This document shows positions 31,729 to 35,686 of a DNA stretch of 35,686 nt, piece after piece. The notes under the pieces were generated by a model. It was not told where the DNA came from, did no database searches, and worked only from the letters and a program-made list of their open reading frames with translations. This stretch comes from a virus, in the IMG/VR virus record IMGVR_UViG_3300022413_000026, positions 1 through 35,686 of that record; one strand, given 5' to 3'. The position numbers and the translations under genes were made by a program. Each line of letters opens with the position of its first letter. Position 1 is the stretch's first letter.

Positions 31729-32448
31729 TTAGAGACGGAAGATTCCGGACACCATGACGTCAACATGACGTGACAGTGCATCCGCAACCGCCTTCATTTG
31801 CTCCTCATCGACAGCACCGGCATCCCGCAGGGAGTTGGGCGTCCCGCTCAACTCGTGGTCGATATCGTCTTCAGCGTCGGCAACAGCCGACACAATCTGC
31901 ATCGCTACTTTGCGACTGCATCCGGCGTCCCGCAAGATGCGTTCAAACTCGCGATGCGTGGGTATGTACTCTCCGTGCACGGAGAGCCGTGACTTAGCCG
32001 CTGTTACTTGTGCCAGCGGGTTCATTGCAAGGCTGACAATCGAGACCTCCCACAGGTCCAGGTCCTTCAACAGACGGTTGCCATCCTCATCGAAGTCGAT
32101 GTCATTGGCCTTGTAGCCAATGCTCATGCCTCGGACGGCCTTGTGCTGAAGCAGCGTCCGCATCTCGTTGCCAAGTGGCGTATCCACAAGCTCACCCTTG
32201 ACGAACAGGCCGTCATTTTCTTCGCGCATTTCTTTCCACACGCCGGGCACCTGTGCCGGGTTGTGCATCCAGAACATGGGCGGCAAGCTGCCGCTGGACT
32301 TGTGCTCGGCTAATGACCGTTTGAACGCGCCAGGCACGACGATGTCGCCGCCAAGGTCCACGTTGCGGAACACGGAACCGAGGCCGGAGAACTCACGCGA
32401 CGCCAAGTTCTTCACGTCCAGAGATATGCTGATGTGGTTTGTCTGCAT
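31729..32448 (-). CDS. Prohead protease (HK97 family, S78)
   Basis: A 239-residue serine protease of the HK97 prohead type. The catalytic His is in MFWMHNPAQVPGVW and the Ser in VRGMSIGY; DLWEVSIVSLAMNPLA is the conserved late strand. It cuts the capsid delta domain during maturation. The C-terminal ~70 residues are helical and charged and may guide it into the prohead. Gaps of 11 bases to the portal and 31 bases to the capsid gene are normal. Confidence 0.9.
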   Translation of the reverse strand: MQTNHISISLDVKNLASREFSGLGSVFRNVDLGGDIVVPGAFKRSLAEHKSSGSLPPMFWMHNPAQVPGVWKEMREENDGLFVKGELVDTPLGNEMRTLLQHKAVRGMSIGYKANDIDFDEDGNRLLKDLDLWEVSIVSLAMNPLAQVTAAKSRLSVHGEYIPTHREFERILRDAGCSRKVAMQIVSAVADAEDDIDHELSGTPNSLRDAGAVDEEQMKAVADALSRHVDVMVSGIFRL

Positions 32449-32459
32449 CGTAGTGTCTC

Positions 32460-33710
32460 TCAGTTCTCGGAGCCGTCGGAGCCGTCATCGTCCGAGGTTA
32501 AACCTTGCCCCGATGGGCCTTCCCGCCAGTACGTCTCGCCGCCGTCGTCGTCATCAATGGGGTTCATGTTCTCCGCCTCGCGCCATTCGTTCGGATTGAT
32601 GACCCCAGCCTCACGCTGAATCTTCAACCCTTCTTGCCGCGTCTTGAAGTCACCGCGCAAGGCACCGTCCAGGTTGAACCGTATCTTGATGCCCGCACGT
32701 CGGTCCTGTTCGGACAGCAGGTCACGTTCCATAGCTGCCTCGAACATCCTAACGTAGGGAAGGACCACCCCCAGGACAAACTCTATACTCTGCTGCTCGA
32801 CGTTGTTGAACGTGCCACGTTCCAGGTCACCGACCAAATGCGGCGGAACACCGAACGCGCCGGCAATCACCGTGCGCTGATACTTCCGTGTCTCAAGGAA
32901 CTGTGCCTTGTCATTCTCCACCGGGACGGAATCTTCAATCTTCATGCCCTTGGGAAGGACCAGAGAACGAAAGCGCCGGCTGCGTCCGAACTTCTCGTGG
33001 AAGTCCTCGGCAAACTGGTTGCGCTCGGCGTCACTGCGAAAGCCCGCGAAGCCATCGGCGAAGGCGAACACAATGCCAGGCATCGCACCGTTGCCAAACA
33101 GGGAACCGCCGAACCGTTCGGCAGCTATCTCTAACGCGATGGACTCACGGACGTCCGTTACCGGGGAATCCCCGGCGATGCCGTTGCGAGCCGGGCCACG
33201 CACGTGGTGTATCTCTTGCGGTGTCATATCCTGTGTAGCACCACCGGCTAGCTGCACACGATATAGCACGTTCAATTCATCGTCTTGTAACGGCTGCACG
33301 TGACCGGCGGGGATGGATTCGAGACGCCGCACCGGCCCAGTACCACCCTGTGCCATGAACGCGTAATGGTTACCGTGACGCAGCAGCCAGGACACGGCGT
33401 CGAGCCAATACGTGACCCGGTTCTGCCAGCTGTTCGGATTGTTGAGCAGGGCTTCGACAGGATGGTTCGGCTGCTTTTCTTTAACCGTCCGGCCATCCGA
33501 TGTACGCTGCCTGATTACATGCACCGGAAGCGTCGCAATGCGTCTGGAGACCGCCGTCACTACAGCATGAACGGTTGGCGACTCCATGCAGTTCTCGGGA
33601 GTCACCGCGATGCCGGACGTAGTCTCGTGAAGCGCAGCCAGCCGATTGATTATTTGGTCAATCGTCAGCGTGCGCGCCTTGCGACTAATCTCCAGGCCAA
33701 AGAAATTCAC
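32460..33710 (-). CDS. Portal protein (HK97 family)
   Basis: A 416-residue portal subunit forming the dodecameric DNA entry ring. Visible family features are the N-terminal VHAVVTAVSRRIATLPVHV, NHPVEALLNNPN, the HHVRGPARNGIAGDSPV middle, and FGVPPHLVGDLERGTFNNVEQQ near residue 300. The GTG at 33710 overlaps the large terminase stop (GTGA). The acidic C-terminal tail is usual. Confidence 0.92.
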   Translation of the reverse strand: MNFFGLEISRKARTLTIDQIINRLAALHETTSGIAVTPENCMESPTVHAVVTAVSRRIATLPVHVIRQRTSDGRTVKEKQPNHPVEALLNNPNSWQNRVTYWLDAVSWLLRHGNHYAFMAQGGTGPVRRLESIPAGHVQPLQDDELNVLYRVQLAGGATQDMTPQEIHHVRGPARNGIAGDSPVTDVRESIALEIAAERFGGSLFGNGAMPGIVFAFADGFAGFRSDAERNQFAEDFHEKFGRSRRFRSLVLPKGMKIEDSVPVENDKAQFLETRKYQRTVIAGAFGVPPHLVGDLERGTFNNVEQQSIEFVLGVVLPYVRMFEAAMERDLLSEQDRRAGIKIRFNLDGALRGDFKTRQEGLKIQREAGVINPNEWREAENMNPIDDDDGGETYWREGPSGQGLTSDDDGSDGSEN

Positions 33711-35227
33711 AGTGCTAATATCCTTTCTTCCACGTAGACCTCGGTCTGGTTCATATCGGCAGCTGCCAGGGACGCGGCCATTGCGAGCGAAACCATGCCG
33801 TCGATACGTCCGGTGGATTTCTTCTTGTCCAGCTTACGGTTGCCCGCCGCATCTCGGGTTATAACAGAATTCGCCGCACACATCGTCAGCACTGGGTGGG
33901 CACCGTGGCACACGCGACGGTCAAGTAGCACCGTCTCAAGCTCACGCAGCGCCGGACTCATGCTCTGGAACCCTTGGCCGAACTCCTCGAAGTGGTCATC
34001 AATGAAGCCCTCGGACAGCCCGGACTTCATGAGCCACGGCTTGAGGTGCCGAATGTTCCACCGGTCGAAGGCCACCCGGCGAAGGTTCGTTACTTCAAAT
34101 TGATGGGCGATGCTGGCAGCGACGAACTCGTACTGGATGGACCGCCCTGGCGTGGTCTCGATGTAGCCTTCCTCGACCCACTGGTCATACGGCACACGGT
34201 CACGTCGACCCCGTGCAGCCAGGCCTTCCTCGGGCAGCCAGAACGTCGGACGAACGTGTAAGTCGCCATCGATAACAGCGACCAACACAAACGCCGTCAA
34301 GTCACTGGCCTCGGACAAGTCCAACCCGGCATAGACCACAGCGGATGCCCAGTCCTCCGCCGGCTGCATGGCGTTCTCGCCCCAGATAGTTTGCGAGATG
34401 AACGGGTTACTAGCTTCGACGCGCTGGTTCAAAATGAGGTTTCTGTATTCGGCCTCCCTTGCCGGCATGCGCCGGGCATCGTCCGCCATCGATAGAACTT
34501 CCTCAGCGTTTTGAAAGTCCCCGAACGCCGGGTTTGCCTTGGCAATCGTGTCGGCCTCGAACGGGTCGTCATCCATTGGCGCCTCGTAGAGGCTGAGTAC
34601 CACCCGGTCATCGTGTCCGGCTTTGGCGTCGTCAATGAGAATGGACAACAAGTCGTTGTCATTCGGCGCCTGCGTGGAGATGACGAGGGACAGCGGACGG
34701 TCCTGGGCGCCGGTGGCGGTCTCCAGTGCTTCGTATAACTCCGAGCGCGGACCACGCACCTGCCCGAGCTCATCGTGGACGATGAACACAGGCGACAGGC
34801 CATGCGCCGTGGATGCCTCGGCGGACAGCGCCCGGTAGACCGTGCCCAGTTCATGACACACAAGCTGCTTAGCCGTGTCACGTACCGTGATGTGGTCGAC
34901 CAACGAATCAGACATCCGCACGGACTTCGCCGCCAGGCTAAACAAGACGGCAGCTTGGTCACGGGACTTGGCTGTGCTGTACAGCTGACTGTTCGCTCGA
35001 GCCTCGGGACCACACAAGTGGAGCAGCAACAGGAACGCTGACAAGGCCGTCTTCGCGTTCTTGCGGCCAAAGGACAGTATTGCGCGACGTGTTCCTGCCG
35101 GGTTGTCGTAGATGCGGCGGAGGTCTCGACGCTGCCACCCACGGAGCACCACACGCTTGCCGACGTCCGGCCCCTCCGGAATCCGGCAGTGCTCCTCTAT
35201 CCACGCGATGTTCCGGTCAGCCCTCAA
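33707..35227 (-). CDS. terL: Terminase large subunit
   Basis: A 506-residue DNA packaging motor with ATPase and nuclease domains. The Walker A-like SFGRKNAKTAL is near residues 52-62, Walker B is VFIVHDELG, and the nuclease Asp motif VVYAGLDLSEASD lies near residue 290 with the late STGRIDGMVSLAMA. The frame begins with TTG at 35227 overlapping the small subunit by 11 bases; no ATG or GTG start is nearby. The family points to HK97/phi-type packaging. Confidence 0.92.
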   Translation of the reverse strand: MRADRNIAWIEEHCRIPEGPDVGKRVVLRGWQRRDLRRIYDNPAGTRRAILSFGRKNAKTALSAFLLLLHLCGPEARANSQLYSTAKSRDQAAVLFSLAAKSVRMSDSLVDHITVRDTAKQLVCHELGTVYRALSAEASTAHGLSPVFIVHDELGQVRGPRSELYEALETATGAQDRPLSLVISTQAPNDNDLLSILIDDAKAGHDDRVVLSLYEAPMDDDPFEADTIAKANPAFGDFQNAEEVLSMADDARRMPAREAEYRNLILNQRVEASNPFISQTIWGENAMQPAEDWASAVVYAGLDLSEASDLTAFVLVAVIDGDLHVRPTFWLPEEGLAARGRRDRVPYDQWVEEGYIETTPGRSIQYEFVAASIAHQFEVTNLRRVAFDRWNIRHLKPWLMKSGLSEGFIDDHFEEFGQGFQSMSPALRELETVLLDRRVCHGAHPVLTMCAANSVITRDAAGNRKLDKKKSTGRIDGMVSLAMAASLAAADMNQTEVYVEERILAL

Positions 35228-35639
35228 GTTCCCACGGCTTCCGTGTTTGGACTGGTTTCTTCTTCGACTTGTCGTAGGTTGTGGACTGAGATAGGCGCAT
35301 CTTCACACTCAGCGTAGCCAAGGCCCTTGACTCACGTTCCTGCATCTTGAGCAGCTTGTCGTATTCGTGAATGTCAAACTCGTCCGATGTCTCGGCAGCC
35401 TGTATCAGACTCGCGACCCGGCGTGCCTGGACGATGTGCCGGCAGTAGGCTGCCAACAACGGGAGGGTCTCTACCTGGAACCAGTCGGCTGGCAACCGGT
35501 TGATGATAAGCAGCCATTCAGCTGCCTGCTCTTTCGTCAAATCAGCTGGCGGCTTGGCTCGTGGAGCACTTGCCATACCGCCGGCGTTGATGGCTGCTAT
35601 CTCAAGCGACGCGGCTGACCGTCTTCCTCGCTTGTTCAT
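35217..35639 (-). CDS. terS: Terminase small subunit
   Basis: A 140-residue helical protein with an N-terminal basic segment, a PADLTKEQAAEWLLIINRLP region and LLAAYCRHIVQARRVASLI, the pattern of P27-type small terminases that recognise the packaging site. Its ATG has CAGGA 8 bases upstream. It is the first gene of the late leftward operon, and its leader runs to the end of the window. Confidence 0.85.
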   Translation of the reverse strand: MNKRGRRSAASLEIAAINAGGMASAPRAKPPADLTKEQAAEWLLIINRLPADWFQVETLPLLAAYCRHIVQARRVASLIQAAETSDEFDIHEYDKLLKMQERESRALATLSVKMRLSQSTTYDKSKKKPVQTRKPWELEG

Positions 35640-35686
35640 AAATTAAATCCTGCCTAAGAATCAGGGCGTTTATAAAAGAAAAGGCA
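35640..35686 (-). other. AT-rich leader of the late operon
   Basis: The last 47 bases contain a TATAAA on the leftward strand at 35674-35669 and the ribosome site CAGGA for terS. The -35 region would lie outside the window, or at positions 1-12 if the ends join. A late promoter here is plausible but not proven. The strong AT bias contrasts with the rest of the window. Confidence 0.35.

Noticed and set aside
31047-31757. Rightward Leu-rich frame that looks like a membrane protein
   Set aside because: It is antisense to the helical delta domain of the capsid gene, whose codons give Leu-rich reverse frames.
1-35686. Lysogeny genes, tRNAs or insertion sequences
   Set aside because: No integrase, repressor, transposase or tRNA-like structure was recognised on either strand.

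Overview
The window looks like the essentially complete genome of a tailed double-stranded DNA phage (Caudoviricetes) with a siphovirus-type long non-contractile tail. The evidence is an HK97-type packaging and head set (terminase subunits, portal, prohead protease, major capsid protein), a DUF3168-type tail terminator, a tail tube protein, a frameshifted tail chaperone pair and a tape measure protein, with no sheath gene. There is no integrase, repressor, excisionase, tRNA or rRNA, so a lytic lifestyle is the simplest reading. The DNA is moderately GC-rich, ribosome binding sites are AGGAG-like and the early promoters are sigma-70-like, so the host is a bacterium. The sequence does not identify which one.

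Layout. Positions 1-259 are a non-coding iteron and hairpin block. A primase/helicase (260-2398) is read leftwards from a divergent promoter region at about 2400-2600. Rightward from there come the early and replication genes (2605-16066): a recombination/ssDNA module (Sak4-like ATPase, DUF669, Cas4-like nuclease), three genes with a shared small C- or N-terminal module (5544-8059), then a tightly overlapping operon making and inserting a 7-deazaguanine base (queE, queD, queC, a phosphoribosyltransferase-FolE fusion, dpdA), which runs directly into a sliding clamp and a family A DNA polymerase. Everything from 35639 down to 16049 is leftward and encodes packaging, head, connector, tail and probable lysis functions. 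The two arms converge and overlap at 16049-16066.

How the genes work together. FolE, QueD, QueE and QueC convert GTP to preQ0 (7-cyano-7-deazaguanine). DpdA, a tRNA-guanine-transglycosylase relative, would exchange guanine in phage DNA for it, which in other phages blocks host restriction. No QueF or amidotransferase domain is visible, so the predicted modification is preQ0 itself. The primase/helicase, clamp and polymerase copy the genome, and Sak4, DUF669 and the Cas4-like nuclease process single-stranded DNA and recombination intermediates. Between the capsid gene and the head-tail connectors sits an accessory cargo block: a DUF115-like protein, a methyltransferase, a glycosyltransferase-like protein, three small structural-type proteins and a LamG protein with 16 tandem repeats.

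Most notable points. (i) GATC is strongly depleted by hand count over most of the genome (about 13 sites in about 33 kb), but 26 sites lie in two short segments (16655-17824 and about 25980-27665), marking these as recently acquired. (ii) FolE carries an N-terminal phosphoribosyltransferase domain. (iii) A 9-bp hairpin appears to bring a distant Shine-Dalgarno next to a start codon at 30344. (iv) The tail chaperone has a perfect GGGAAAC slippery site. (v) The conserved start of the DUF115-like gene has no start codon. (vi) Three early genes share a small module, and two of them have near-duplicate promoters.
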